Shown here: positions 1 to 10,426 of the stretch, in pieces
How positions within the stretch are numbered: the first letter of the stretch is position 1
Layout of the letters: each line of letters opens with the position of its first letter
From: DATFVA01 sp963832715
Lineage (GTDB): Bacteria; Bacteroidota; Ignavibacteria; Ignavibacteriales; Ignavibacteriaceae
NCBI GenBank assembly: GCA_963832715.1
Contig: CAWHVB010000006.1
Coordinates: forward strand, 315,829 to 379,828
Length of the DNA: 64,000 nucleotides
Reading direction: 5' to 3'
The notes under the pieces: model-generated
Told to the model about the DNA's origin: nothing
Seen by the model: the letters and a program-made list of their open reading frames with translations, nothing else
Databases searched by the model: none
Position numbers and translations under genes: made by a program

Positions 1-2
1 AG

Positions 3-1853
3 AACCGGGGCGAATATTTCGGGATACAGGGCATTAACGGGAGCAATATTATTAATTCTACGCTGGCTTACTCGAAAAGCAAATTGAGTGTAATTACCAA
101 TGCTCTGCATATGAAGTATGAATTGCCAATATTCTATGTGGATGCCGTAGTTGCTCATACATACACAGAAACTAAAAATCCCAATGACTGGACCGCGACT
201 TTTGTGCAGGGTTCAGCAGGATTGGATACCTTGAGCGGCAAAACGAACCTGGATCCGAAAATCATTCCCAAAGCAGCTACCCCGGATCCGACTATTTCAT
301 TTCTAAATAACCTCGCAAATACCGGAAGCTTTTCAGGCGCACGTGCCCTTTCGGCTTCACTTGATATAAGTAAAGATCTTAATATCACAAATAATATCAG
401 TACCGTTATAAAATTCGGAGGGATGTATCGCCACCAGACGAGATCATATACATACCATACTACCGGCACACAGGGCCTGGCGCTTGAGAGTGCAAAGTAT
501 GTTGACACCCTTATCGGGCAGCATTCACTTGGTACAGTTCAATACGGCAATAAAATACCTATGTCATTGTTTATAGATCCCACATATGATTATGGGAAAT
601 TCCTGGGAGGGGAGTATAATATGAATGATCCCTTGAATGCTCCTATGCTCGCCGATCTTGCCGCATTCCTGCAGAGTAGTACCGGACTTATATCACAATA
701 TGCCCCGCTCTCCTATTTCAACGATCAGGCTTTGTCTACTATGAATAATTATTCCGGATATGAAAATCAAAGTGCAGCTTATATCATGGCGACTGTGGGT
801 ATTGGTCCGCAAATCACTTTTATTCCCGGGGTTCGGTACCAGAATTTAAAGACTGTATATACTGCTTCACGCGGACTCCAGAATACAAGTTCTGACCTCG
901 GAGGTGTATATAAACACTACGATACAACGGCAACTCAAAATCATGGGTACTGGCTGCCTGATGCTTCTCTGAAATATAAACCATTTGATTGGTTCGACGT
1001 TCGTATTTCTTATAGCAGCACACTGGCTTACCCGGATTTTATTGCTATAATTCCCATGATTAATGTGTCTTCTTCAGAAGGAGTTATTAATTATAATAAT
1101 ATTGATCTTGTCCCCTCACGCTCATATAACTATGATGCCTATTTTTCATTTTACAGTAACGAGATCGGTCTGCTTACGATAGGAGGTTTCCTTAAACAAA
1201 TAGATAATCTTATATATCCCACAACTTTCTATGTTACGGGGACCGAAGCATACAAATATTTTCCACCTTCTTTGATCTCGGGTGCGCCGGCGCCTAGCGG
1301 CAACCCCCAGATAAATACTTATATAAATGATTCCAACAGGGCGACTGACTATGGACTTGAGCTTGACTGGCAGACTCATTTCTGGTACCTGCCTCATCCG
1401 CTTGACGGATTAGTCTTAAATGTAAATTATACCCACGTCTATTCAAAAGAGAAATATCCCTTCGGGAAGCTTGAGAGAGTTACACCGAGGTTAAGAGTGC
1501 CTCTTGATACATTTTATACTGCAAGACTCCTTTACCAGCCTGACAATATTGCGAATATATCAGTCGGATATGATTATGAGGGGTTCTCTGTCAGGGTATC
1601 AATGATATACCAGGATAATATTTTTACTGGTCCTAATTTCTATCCGCAGTTGAGAACGAATACATCAGCTTATACCCGCTGGGACCTTTCAGCGAAACAG
1701 GATCTTCCCTGGTTCGGGATACAGGTTTACGGCAACGTAAATAATATAAACGGAGAGAAAGATGTCGACGTCATTCAGGCTCCGACCGGTGTGCCTCAGG
1801 CGCAGCAGGATTATGGAATGACGGCGGACCTTGGAGTTCGTATAAAGTTTTAA
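3..1853 (+). CDS. TonB-dependent outer-membrane receptor, C-terminal part (5' end outside window)
   Basis: The reading frame is open from the first bases of the window, so the gene starts upstream; about 617 residues remain. What is seen is a long run of alternating aromatic and polar beta-strands, for example around residues 480-520, and a final strand ending DLGVRIKF with a terminal Phe, as in barrels handed to the BAM machinery. This fits the barrel of a TonB-dependent receptor, which imports ligands across the outer membrane using energy from TonB/ExbBD. The plug and TonB box are not in view. An internal TTG at 84 is not a credible start. The gene lies about 2 kb upstream of the chitin cluster on the same strand, but a separate secreted-protein gene and a terminator intervene, so a role in chito-oligosaccharide uptake is only a guess. 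Confidence 0.85.
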   Translation, partial: NRGEYFGIQGINGSNIINSTLAYSKSKLSVITNALHMKYELPIFYVDAVVAHTYTETKNPNDWTATFVQGSAGLDTLSGKTNLDPKIIPKAATPDPTISFLNNLANTGSFSGARALSASLDISKDLNITNNISTVIKFGGMYRHQTRSYTYHTTGTQGLALESAKYVDTLIGQHSLGTVQYGNKIPMSLFIDPTYDYGKFLGGEYNMNDPLNAPMLADLAAFLQSSTGLISQYAPLSYFNDQALSTMNNYSGYENQSAAYIMATVGIGPQITFIPGVRYQNLKTVYTASRGLQNTSSDLGGVYKHYDTTATQNHGYWLPDASLKYKPFDWFDVRISYSSTLAYPDFIAIIPMINVSSSEGVINYNNIDLVPSRSYNYDAYFSFYSNEIGLLTIGGFLKQIDNLIYPTTFYVTGTEAYKYFPPSLISGAPAPSGNPQINTYINDSNRATDYGLELDWQTHFWYLPHPLDGLVLNVNYTHVYSKEKYPFGKLERVTPRLRVPLDTFYTARLLYQPDNIANISVGYDYEGFSVRVSMIYQDNIFTGPNFYPQLRTNTSAYTRWDLSAKQDLPWFGIQVYGNVNNINGEKDVDVIQAPTGVPQAQQDYGMTADLGVRIKF

Positions 1854-2062
1854 TCATAAAGTAATGAATGCTGAAATAACAGATAGTATGAGTTTAATAA
1901 ATCGAATATTATTAATAATTGCAGAATATAATTCCATGGCAGCAAAGTACAAGGAGGTGAGAATATATATTTGCTGATAGAGAGCTTTGTGGAGATAGAT
2001 TTTTATATTCTATCAAATACAGATAATTAATTAATTCAATCTTAATCGAAAGGAGAGCTTTC

Positions 2063-3805
2063 ATGAAAACTTTATTCACAACAGTATTCCTGTTTGCGAT
2101 GACAGTATTCATGTTAACACCAAGTCAATCCTTTGCACAAACCGGTACTCTTAAAATCTATGCAAACAACCCATTGACTTTAGATCAGGTAATTAATGGT
2201 GACGTAAGCGGCGGTGTTAACAATCATAGCGTGTATCAGCTTGTTTCAACCGATACAACGTATCTGCTTGATGCAACTATTACTTCACAGTCAAGTATAT
2301 CTATAATAGGTGTGCCTGATGGTACTACGGGCAAACTACCCTGTATTGAAGCTGATGTTCTTAGCGGAGGTCAGATACCCGGTATATTTTTCACTTTTAC
2401 AGGTGCTCATACCAACATCACTCTCAAAAATCTTTACCTGCTTGGTATAACACCGATCAATACGAACAATACAGCATTAGGACAGGGAGTCCAAATCTCT
2501 GCCGATTACATTCGTTTGACCGTAGACAATTGCGTATTTGATTTTATGTCACAATTCGAAATTGCCTTCAGTTCAAACTGGAACAAATTCTTTATTACAA
2601 ACAGTAAGTTTATTAATGGATTCGATGTAGCCTCTGCGTATTATGTACCTGAACTTCTCCGCAGTCTTAATGGAGCCGGTAATTGGTTTACAGATACAAT
2701 ATATGTCAGGTATAATACGATGCTTGCTGTAGCGATGGGTCCTGTCATTACAACCGGTATAACAAACTATTTCGATTTCTCCCATAACGATGTACTTTTG
2801 ACAACCAAAGCTCCATTCTGGTCGGAGCCGCTGGTTAATGCCAAAATCAACGATAATATATTCTACAATGTATATGCACTGGGCGAAAGTAAAACTGAGT
2901 ATCTTGGCGGATGGGATGAAATTGATCCTCCACGGGTTCCTGCATTGTTCAGTTTCTTCAGACTCGATTCATTAAGAGCCGCAACTTTTCTGGGACACCC
3001 GATTAATGGAACAGCAGATTCTCTCGCTGCAGAAGCTGCCCGTACCGTAGAAGTAAAAAATAATGCTTACTTCTGGTCATCAGGGCTCACTTCATTCTGG
3101 ACAGCATGGAATGATACAGCTCATGTTGATTCAATATATACCCCTGTATTCATGAATGCTAAAACTACTGCTATGTTCAATACTCCGTCAGTATGGCCCG
3201 GTTTTGTAGAAAGCGGAAACCAGAGTGCAGATCCGCAGTTCGGCCCTACCATCGATAAAGTGCTTAACCCAGGCAGTGATACTACATATGGAGTAGGTTT
3301 GCTGAACTACTTTACTGCCGTCCGGGGTGGCAACGGGTCAACACAGTATTATGCTTACCAGAAAACACAGGTTGGAACAAACCTTGACTGGACTCCGCCA
3401 TGGCCGCTGCCGTGTGCTGCCGATCTGGCATATTCCAATACCGCTGTTAAAAACAGCAGTACTGATGGTCTCCCTTTAGGTGATCCATACTGGTTTACAG
3501 GATGGACCGGAGTTGAAAATTCTACGCCTCAGGTTGTTGATAAGTTTACTCTCTCCGATGCATATCCGAATCCTTTCAACCCGTCGACCAACGTCACGAT
3601 CACGCTGGTTAAACCCGGCAACGTTTCTCTCAAAATATATAACGTAACCGGACAGCTGGTGAAGACTGTAATTGACAACCGGAATATTTCATCAGGTAGT
3701 TATAGTTATAATATTGATATGAGCAGGTTCTCGAGCGGAATTTATTTCTATACTTTGCAGCAGGATAATAATTTCATTGCAAAGAAAATGATTCTCCTAA
3801 AATAA
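2063..3805 (+). CDS. Secreted beta-helix-like protein with T9SS type A sorting domain
   Basis: This is a 580-residue exported protein. Residues 1-25 form a signal peptide ending SFAQ. Residues about 60-300 look like a right-handed parallel beta-helix, with repeated short I/L-rich strands and Asn turns (NNT, NNC, TNSKF, YNT, SHNDV), a fold common in polysaccharide lyases and adhesins. The C-terminal ~80 residues are a T9SS type A sorting domain, with YPNPFNPSTNV followed by strands ending SGIYFYTLQ and KKMILLK. The protein should be exported by Sec and then secreted or surface-attached through T9SS. The start follows an AAAGGAGAG ribosome site. It stands as its own unit, with a strong terminator downstream. 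No catalytic residues are identifiable, so the substrate is unknown. Confidence 0.85.
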   Translation: MKTLFTTVFLFAMTVFMLTPSQSFAQTGTLKIYANNPLTLDQVINGDVSGGVNNHSVYQLVSTDTTYLLDATITSQSSISIIGVPDGTTGKLPCIEADVLSGGQIPGIFFTFTGAHTNITLKNLYLLGITPINTNNTALGQGVQISADYIRLTVDNCVFDFMSQFEIAFSSNWNKFFITNSKFINGFDVASAYYVPELLRSLNGAGNWFTDTIYVRYNTMLAVAMGPVITTGITNYFDFSHNDVLLTTKAPFWSEPLVNAKINDNIFYNVYALGESKTEYLGGWDEIDPPRVPALFSFFRLDSLRAATFLGHPINGTADSLAAEAARTVEVKNNAYFWSSGLTSFWTAWNDTAHVDSIYTPVFMNAKTTAMFNTPSVWPGFVESGNQSADPQFGPTIDKVLNPGSDTTYGVGLLNYFTAVRGGNGSTQYYAYQKTQVGTNLDWTPPWPLPCAADLAYSNTAVKNSSTDGLPLGDPYWFTGWTGVENSTPQVVDKFTLSDAYPNPFNPSTNVTITLVKPGNVSLKIYNVTGQLVKTVIDNRNISSGSYSYNIDMSRFSSGIYFYTLQQDNNFIAKKMILLK

Positions 3806-3827
3806 GTGCGTTCTCCTACTTGTTCAC

Positions 3828-3860
3828 GGGGCTGTCCGTAAAAAGACGGCCCCTATTTTT
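3828..3860 (+). terminator. Rho-independent terminator after the beta-helix gene
   Basis: A nine-pair stem (GGGGCTGTC against GACGGCCCC, one G-T pair) with a CGTAAAAA loop is followed by TATTTTT. It separates the beta-helix gene from the chitin cluster. Confidence 0.85.
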
Positions 3861-3933
3861 ACACGTGTTCTTAATTGCGTTTTAGTACCTTATAATTGCC
3901 TAAATAAATTAATTCTGATTCAATCCGAACAAT

Positions 3934-5221
3934 ATGATATCAACTGTCAGCGGAACAAAAAAAATACATCCTGCCTTCTGGGTTCCAACTTTATATACTG
4001 CAGAAGGCCTGCCTTTCGTAATTGTGAACGTGGTTTCGGTTCTTATGTACAAAAGCCTTGGTATTTCAGATGCTAAAATTGCTTTCTTTACAAGCCTTGT
4101 AACTATTCCCTGGGCGCTTAAGCCTTTGTGGGGACCAATACTTGAGATGTTCAGAACAAAAAAAGATTTTGTTATAGCAACACAGTTTCTCGGGGGTATA
4201 AGTTTCGGACTTCTTATCCTCACCCTGCAGCTGCCTTCTTATTTTGAATGGACTATCATATTTTTTGGAATTATTGCGCTTAACTCTGCAATTCACGACA
4301 CAGCTGCGGATGGTGTTTATATAAATGTGCTTGATTCCACGGAACAGGCTAAATATGTAGGATGGCAGGGGGCCTTTTATAATGTAGGAAAAATATTATC
4401 TCAGGGCGCTTTTGTTTTGCTGGCGGGAGTACTTGAAAAACAAATCGGTATTAAGCCTGCCTGGACTATCGTGATGGGTTCGTTCGGAGCAATTCTTATT
4501 CTTTTAAGTATTTATCATCTTAAATTTTTACCTACAGGTGGTAAGGCGGGAAATGTTAAAACATTTAAAAGAAGCATCCGTCACGTTCTTTGATGTTGTT
4601 AAAACTTTCTTTCAGAAAAAATATATTTTCTGGGGAATTGCTTTCCTTGTTTTGTACAGGTTTGCTGAGGGTCAGGCAGTTAAGATAGTGCCTCTGTTTA
4701 TGAGAGCCGGAACTGCCAGCGGCGGACTCGGGTTATCAACAGAGGATATAGGCGTACTTTACGGAATTTTTCCACCAATCGCTTTTATTCTGGGTTCGGT
4801 ACTCGCAGGGTATTTTACTGCAAACAGGGGATTAAGAAAATCATTATTAATCCTATGCGCCTTTTTCAATATCCCGTTTGCGGTTTACACCTTTCTTGCA
4901 ATATACCAGCCTGCAAATTTCTTTATTATAAGTGTAGCGGTTGTTTTTGAATACTTTGGCTATGGTTTCGGTTTTATCGGACTGACATTATATATGATGC
5001 AGCAGATTGCACCAGGCAAATATAAAATGGCGCATTATGCTTTTGCAACTTCGCTGATGCAGCTGGGGTTTTTGATCCCTGCTATGATCAGCGGTTTTAT
5101 AAGCGATTTCCTTGGATACGAAAACTTCTTTATCTGGGTTATGATCGCAACCATTCCTTCGTTCCTAATAACATGGCTGGTTCCTTTCAGGGAAATAAAT
5201 GAGGAACCCGAAGCTGTCTAA
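3934..5221 (+). CDS. MFS permease (AmpG/sugar-type) with an internal frameshift
   Basis: Two overlapping reading frames (3934-4593 and 4538-5221) together make one 12-helix major facilitator. The first carries helices 1-6 and a central-loop start, with the substrate-facing text PTLYTAEGLPFVIVN near residue 15. The second continues with the cytoplasmic loop LKHLKEASVTFFDVVK and helices 7-12. A one-base shift around 4549-4560 reconciles them. Proteins of this shape resemble the AmpG-like permeases that import amino-sugar oligosaccharides across the inner membrane. The position just before chitobiose phosphorylase suggests chitobiose import, which is inference. The frameshift is probably a sequencing error because the downstream half is fully conserved in character, but a real disruption cannot be excluded. 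Confidence 0.75.
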
Positions 5222-5248
5222 TGATTTATTAATATTCTGGAGAAAGTA

Positions 5249-7648
5249 ATGAGATACGGATATTTTGACGATAAGCAGAAAGAATATGTTATTGATCGTC
5301 CCGATGTTCCTGTATCATGGACAAATTATCTCGGGGTGAAAGACCTCTGCACCGTAATTTCTCACAATGCAGGCGGCTATTCATTTTACAAATCTACTGA
5401 ACATCATCGAATCACACGGTTCAGACCTAATGGAATTCCCATGGACAGACCGGGGCATTATGTTTATATCCGTGATGATGATACCAAAAAATACTGGTCG
5501 GTATCATGGCAGCCGGTCGGGAAGAATTTAAGGAACGCAGAATATACCTGCCGCCACGGTCTCTCATATACAAAATTTCAGTGCCGGTATAATGGTATTG
5601 AAGCTGAACAGCTTATGTTTATCCCGGTTGATGATGATGTGGAGATCTGGGATGTCAAAATAAAGAATACAAGCAGGAAAAAAAGGAGCCTGAGTGTTTT
5701 TTCATATCTTGAATTTTCTTTCCACCATGTTGAGATTGACAACCAGAATTTTCAAATGAGTCTTTATGCCAGCGGATCAAATTACAAGGATGGAATAATT
5801 GAATATGACTTTTTCTATGAACCATGGACCTATCATTATTTTAGTTCTAACTTTGAACCCGATAGTTATGACTGTCTGAGGGATTCGTTCATCGGCAGCT
5901 ATAGGACAGAAAGTAATCCCGCTGCAGTAGAAAAAGGTAAATGCTTAAACAGCAGTGAACTGGGAGGCAATCATTGCGGAGCACTTCATAAGAAATTAGT
6001 GTTAAAACCGGGAGAATCAGTTCGTTTGATTTATATGCTGGGCGTTGGTTCAAGGGAGGAGAAGGGTTATGAGATTAAGAAAAAATATTCCAGGATGAAA
6101 AATGTTGACTCGGCTTTTAAGCAATTAAAAAAATTCTGGGATGAAAGAATGTCAGTGTTCCAATGTTCAACTCCCAGTCCAGGTTTGAATTCGATGATCA
6201 ATATCTGGACACTATACCAGGCGGAGGTCTGTGTTATCTGGTCGCGTTTCGCTTCATTCATTGAAACCGGGGGAAGGGTGGGTCTTGGTTACAGGGATAC
6301 ATCACAGGATATAATGGGTGTGGTTCATTCAAATCCGGAAAAAACAAAATATAGAATAATTCAGCTTCTGAAGGGACATACAAGTATGGGCTACGGCCTG
6401 CACCTGTTCGATCCCGATGTATTTGAACCGAAAGAAAATAAGCTGCCCGGAGTTAAGCTGCCGACAGTTGTTCCTACCCCGGATCCAAAAGACATTATTC
6501 ACGGAATAGAAGATGTCTGCGCTGATGATGCACTCTGGCTGGTAGCCTCAATCTGCGAGTGGATAGTAGAAACCGGTGATCTGTCATTCTTCGATCAGGT
6601 TGTTCCCTATGCCGACGGTGGTGAGGGGACTGTATATGAACACCTAAAAAAAATTCTGGATTTCTCTGCACGGTACACCGGAGATAATGGAATCTGTCAG
6701 GGACTGCGGGCTGATTGGAATGACTGCCTCAACTTGGGCGGCGGACAGAGTGTGATGGTCTCTTTTATGCATCACTGGGCTCTTAAGATATTTATTGAAT
6801 CCGCTAAGCAGCTGGGCCGGCACGATGATGTAGATAGATATTCCCTGATGGCTGAAGGTGTAAAAGAAGCCTGTGAGGAGCAGACATGGGACGGCGAGTG
6901 GTATTTGAGAGGATTTACCAAAAAAGGTATTAAGATCGGCACACATGAAAGCGAAGAAGGGAAAATATTCCTGAATGCACAAAGCTGGGCCGTTTATTCA
7001 GATGTTGCTTCGGAGTCGCGAGGCGAAAAGTGCATGGATTCCGTAGATAAATACCTTTATTCAAAATACGGACTTCATCTCTTATGGCCTTCATATTCGA
7101 AACCTGATGATGACATAGGGTATGTTACCCGGGTGTACAAAGGAATCAAAGAAAACGGAGCAATTTTCAGTCATCCTAACCCGTGGGCTGTAATCGCCGA
7201 ATGCAAATTAGGGAACGGCAACAGGGCGATGAAATATTATGACGCTATTCTGCCTTACAATCAGAATGATATAATTGAGATCCGGCAGGCTGAACCTTAT
7301 TCATATTGTCAGTTCATTATGGGAAGGGACCACACTGCCTTTGGACGAGCACGACATCCATGGTTAACGGGAACTGCCGGCTGGTTTTTTACTGCAGTTT
7401 CTAAGTATATACTCGGCATCAGGCCAACATATGAGGGGCTGGTCATAGATCCCTGCATCCCTTCTGAATGGAAAGAGTTTGAAGTTGTCAGGAAGTGGCG
7501 CGGTGCCTTATACAAAATAAGCGTTAAAAATCCTGCAAATGTTCAAAAGGGAGTAAAGTCCATAAACGTAAACGGGACTTTGGTCTCCGGCACTGTACCT
7601 CTTAAGGAAGAGGGAACCGTTAATAAAATAGAAGTAATATTAGGCTGA
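5249..7648 (+). CDS. chbP: N,N'-diacetylchitobiose phosphorylase (GH94)
   Basis: This 799-residue protein is similar throughout to characterised GH94 chitobiose phosphorylases, which are about 800 residues and cytoplasmic. It cleaves diacetylchitobiose with inorganic phosphate to GlcNAc-1-phosphate and GlcNAc, saving one ATP compared with hydrolysis. Visible landmarks are the N-terminal MRYGYFDDKQKEYVI and SHNAGGYSFY segments, GLGYRDTSQD near residue 347, the catalytic loop GLRADWNDCLNL with the general acid Asp492, and the late QFIMGRDH and HPWLTG motifs. There is no signal peptide, fitting an intracellular enzyme. The upstream neighbour is a permease and the downstream one a secreted chitinase. 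The chitobiose assignment over cellobiose rests on recalled similarity to the Vibrio enzyme and on context. Confidence 0.93.
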   Translation: MRYGYFDDKQKEYVIDRPDVPVSWTNYLGVKDLCTVISHNAGGYSFYKSTEHHRITRFRPNGIPMDRPGHYVYIRDDDTKKYWSVSWQPVGKNLRNAEYTCRHGLSYTKFQCRYNGIEAEQLMFIPVDDDVEIWDVKIKNTSRKKRSLSVFSYLEFSFHHVEIDNQNFQMSLYASGSNYKDGIIEYDFFYEPWTYHYFSSNFEPDSYDCLRDSFIGSYRTESNPAAVEKGKCLNSSELGGNHCGALHKKLVLKPGESVRLIYMLGVGSREEKGYEIKKKYSRMKNVDSAFKQLKKFWDERMSVFQCSTPSPGLNSMINIWTLYQAEVCVIWSRFASFIETGGRVGLGYRDTSQDIMGVVHSNPEKTKYRIIQLLKGHTSMGYGLHLFDPDVFEPKENKLPGVKLPTVVPTPDPKDIIHGIEDVCADDALWLVASICEWIVETGDLSFFDQVVPYADGGEGTVYEHLKKILDFSARYTGDNGICQGLRADWNDCLNLGGGQSVMVSFMHHWALKIFIESAKQLGRHDDVDRYSLMAEGVKEACEEQTWDGEWYLRGFTKKGIKIGTHESEEGKIFLNAQSWAVYSDVASESRGEKCMDSVDKYLYSKYGLHLLWPSYSKPDDDIGYVTRVYKGIKENGAIFSHPNPWAVIAECKLGNGNRAMKYYDAILPYNQNDIIEIRQAEPYSYCQFIMGRDHTAFGRARHPWLTGTAGWFFTAVSKYILGIRPTYEGLVIDPCIPSEWKEFEVVRKWRGALYKISVKNPANVQKGVKSINVNGTLVSGTVPLKEEGTVNKIEVILG

Positions 7649-7679
7649 AAACTATTTGAGGTAAACCGGTAAATAATTT

Positions 7680-9272
7680 ATGATGTTAAAAAAATTACTA
7701 CTGATCACTTTAATTATGCTGCCTGCGGTTATGAGCGCCCAGAAGAAAGAAATTATTGCATACTTTCCTGAGTGGCGTGCAAAAGGAGAACATCCTTATT
7801 TTGTAAAGGATATTGAAAAAAGAAATTCGGCGGATAAAATTACGGTACTTAACTATGCCTTTCTTATTCCGCAGCCGGATTCGGAAGGTAATATCATCCC
7901 GGGTTTTCTCGACTCTAATATGGCATATCAGCAGGTATATTCCGCTGAAATGAGTATTGACGGTATAGAAGACGATTCTACCCAGCCGCTAAGGGGACAG
8001 TTCAACCAGCTTAGAAAATTAAAACTCAGGCATCCGGACCTTAAAATCGTACTATCAATAGGCGGATGGGAAGGCTGCACATATTTTTCTGATGCGGCAT
8101 TGACACCTGCCTCAAGGGAAATTTTTGTTGATGCATGTATTGACAGATTTATTTCTGGTAATTTGCCGGAAGCAGGCAGTGCCGGAGGCAAAGGTTCAGC
8201 TGCCGGAATATTTGACGGCTTTGATATCGATTGGGAGTATCCTGTAAAAGGCGGTATCGATAGTATGCACCACAATCCTGACGATAATAATAATCTCTCT
8301 GAATTGTTCGCTCTGTTCCGGAACAAACTTGATTCAATACGTCCCGGATTCTTACTTACGGCAGCGGTTCCGGCAACAGAAAAATACGCACGGTACTACA
8401 ATATTTATCATGATCAGCAATACCTGGATTGGTACAATTTAATGACCTACGATTACCGCGGGGGCTGGGATAAATTCACCGGACACAATACTAACCTGCT
8501 TTCATCTGCCGTAGATACTACTTTTGACAGAGAAAGAAATTCATTCGATAAGACTGTTCATTTATTTAACTGTATATACGGCGTCAGCAGGTCAAAGTTA
8601 GTCCCGGGTGCCGCTTTTTATGGAAGAGGGTGGGGAAATGTTGATTCCCTTAATTACGGTCTTGGCAGGCCGGGAAGTTCAACGAGCGGGAGCTCGGAAG
8701 AGGGTTATAATGATTTCTTTGATTTGAAGGAATTGCTTAATCAGGGATTTATTGTGTATTGGGATAATTACTCAATGGCCCCTTACCTCTACAATGCGAA
8801 TAAAAAAATATTCTGGACATTCGATGATCCCAGGTCGGTAGCACTTAAAATTCATTATGTGGATGCTTATGATCTGAGGGGACTTATGTTTTGGGAAATT
8901 ACCGGTGATGATTCACTCGGAACTCTTGTAAACACTATTTATTATGGTAATATGCCCGATGTCAGAATTCCTCTTGAAAAGAAAAAGAATTCATCCCCGG
9001 GAATTAAAATAGTTAAACCATTGGCAAATGTCTGGATAAATGAAGGTTCAAACTTAAACATAGAAACTGAAACTTCTGATAAAAATGGAACGATCAGAAA
9101 AGTTGAATTCTTCGGAGATAATAAATCATTAGGATACAATACTAAAGCCCCTTTCAGCTGGGTGTGGTTTAATATTCCTGAAGGAAAGCATACGGTTAAA
9201 GCAGCAGCTTATGATAGTTATGGTTCGAGAACTGAATCGCTGCCTGTCAAAATTACAGTTAGAAAAAGATAA
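7680..9272 (+). CDS. Secreted GH18 chitinase with C-terminal Ig-like domain
   Basis: This is a 530-residue glycoside hydrolase family 18 enzyme. Residues 1-20 are a signal peptide ending VMSAQ. The (beta/alpha)8 barrel runs from about 22 to 425, with the substrate strand motif LSIGGWEG near 124 and the catalytic signature DGFDIDWE at residues 179-186, where Glu186 is the proton donor and the other acids position the acetamido group for substrate-assisted catalysis. The conserved YDYRG stretch and FWEITGDD at the barrel end are also present. Residues about 440-530 form an immunoglobulin-like domain of the kind found in bacterial carbohydrate enzymes. There is no T9SS tail, so the enzyme is probably periplasmic or exported by another route. 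The product would feed the adjacent phosphorylase. Confidence 0.93.
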   Translation: MMLKKLLLITLIMLPAVMSAQKKEIIAYFPEWRAKGEHPYFVKDIEKRNSADKITVLNYAFLIPQPDSEGNIIPGFLDSNMAYQQVYSAEMSIDGIEDDSTQPLRGQFNQLRKLKLRHPDLKIVLSIGGWEGCTYFSDAALTPASREIFVDACIDRFISGNLPEAGSAGGKGSAAGIFDGFDIDWEYPVKGGIDSMHHNPDDNNNLSELFALFRNKLDSIRPGFLLTAAVPATEKYARYYNIYHDQQYLDWYNLMTYDYRGGWDKFTGHNTNLLSSAVDTTFDRERNSFDKTVHLFNCIYGVSRSKLVPGAAFYGRGWGNVDSLNYGLGRPGSSTSGSSEEGYNDFFDLKELLNQGFIVYWDNYSMAPYLYNANKKIFWTFDDPRSVALKIHYVDAYDLRGLMFWEITGDDSLGTLVNTIYYGNMPDVRIPLEKKKNSSPGIKIVKPLANVWINEGSNLNIETETSDKNGTIRKVEFFGDNKSLGYNTKAPFSWVWFNIPEGKHTVKAAAYDSYGSRTESLPVKITVRKR

Positions 9273-9298
9273 ATTATTATTCACTATGTGATAGAATA

Positions 9299-10406
9299 AT
9301 GAATGTCGAAGGATCTGAAAGACTGGTATCGCTCGATGTATTCAGAGGAATTACTATTGCCGGGATGATACTTGTAAATAGTCCCGGTACCTGGGCGCAT
9401 GTCTACCCGGCTCTGCTTCATTCAAAATGGAACGGCTGTACTCCCACGGATTTAATATTTCCATTCTTTATGTTTATCGTTGGAGTTGCGATAACATATT
9501 CTCTTTCAAAGAAACTTGAGCATAACGTACCTCATTCACGAATAATACTTCAGATTTTCAGAAGAAGTCTGGTGATATTCTTGCTGGGAATATTCCTGAA
9601 TGGTTTTCCATATTTTGATTTTGCAACGCTGCGAATCCCCGGGGTTCTGCAGAGGATTGCCGCTGCATATTTTATTTCTTCGCTTATTTATATAAAGTTT
9701 GATAAAAGAGTTATTCTAATAATTACTGCTTCAATCCTCCTGCTTTATTGGGGATTATTGACTCTTGTCCCGGTGCCCGGAACAGGGAGTGCGAGTCTTG
9801 AACCGTCTGCAAATCTGGGGGCGTGGTTAGACAGGTTTATTTTTGGAAACCATTTATGGGGACAGTCGCGCGTATGGGATCCCGAAGGTTTGTTAAGCTC
9901 GATTCCCTCAATTGCAACAGTTTTAACAGGAGTTTTAACCGGGTACTTATTAAGGAGCAGTAGGGAGAAATCAGCAAAAACAAATTATATGTTTGTCTCT
10001 GGAAACATTCTTATTGCTGCGGGGATTATATGGGATATATGGTTCCCTATAAATAAGAATCTATGGACGAGTTCGTATGTAATTTATACTGCAGGACTTG
10101 CACTGGATTTCCTTGCAATTTGTTATTGGTTTATTGACGTCAGGGGATATAAAAAATGGACGAAACCATTCTTAATATTTGGAATGAATGCCATTGCCGC
10201 GTACTTCTTATCAGAATTTTTAGAAATTATAATCGATGAAGTTAAAGTGCAGTCGGTACCGCTGAAGGATTTTCTCTTTAACCACATTTTCGGTTCCATG
10301 GCTTGCACCCATAAATGCTTCACTACTATGGGCGGTATGTTATGTGATTCTGCTGTTTGGTTTAATGTCAGGTCTTTATAGAAAAAAAATATTTATTAAA
10401 ATCTGA
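9299..10406 (+). CDS. nagX: NagX-like membrane acyltransferase (DUF5009/HGSNAT type), frameshifted near its end
   Basis: This polytopic inner-membrane protein begins RLVSLDVFRGITIAGMILVN, the hallmark of the heparan-alpha-glucosaminide acetyltransferase-like (COG4299/DUF5009) family often encoded in GlcNAc catabolic clusters. About ten hydrophobic helices follow, with PTDLIFPFFMFIVG near residue 50. The frame as read stops at 10381. From about 10300 the next frame gives a fitting last helix, WLAPINASLLWAVCYVILLF and a basic tail YRKKIFIKI, ending at 10406. A one-base indel near 10296-10304 therefore truncates the apparent ORF. The family's proposed role is transport or membrane-coupled acetyl transfer involving GlcNAc; the exact bacterial function is unsettled. 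Confidence 0.82.
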
Positions 10407-10426
10407 GATGCAGGTGAAGGAATAAT

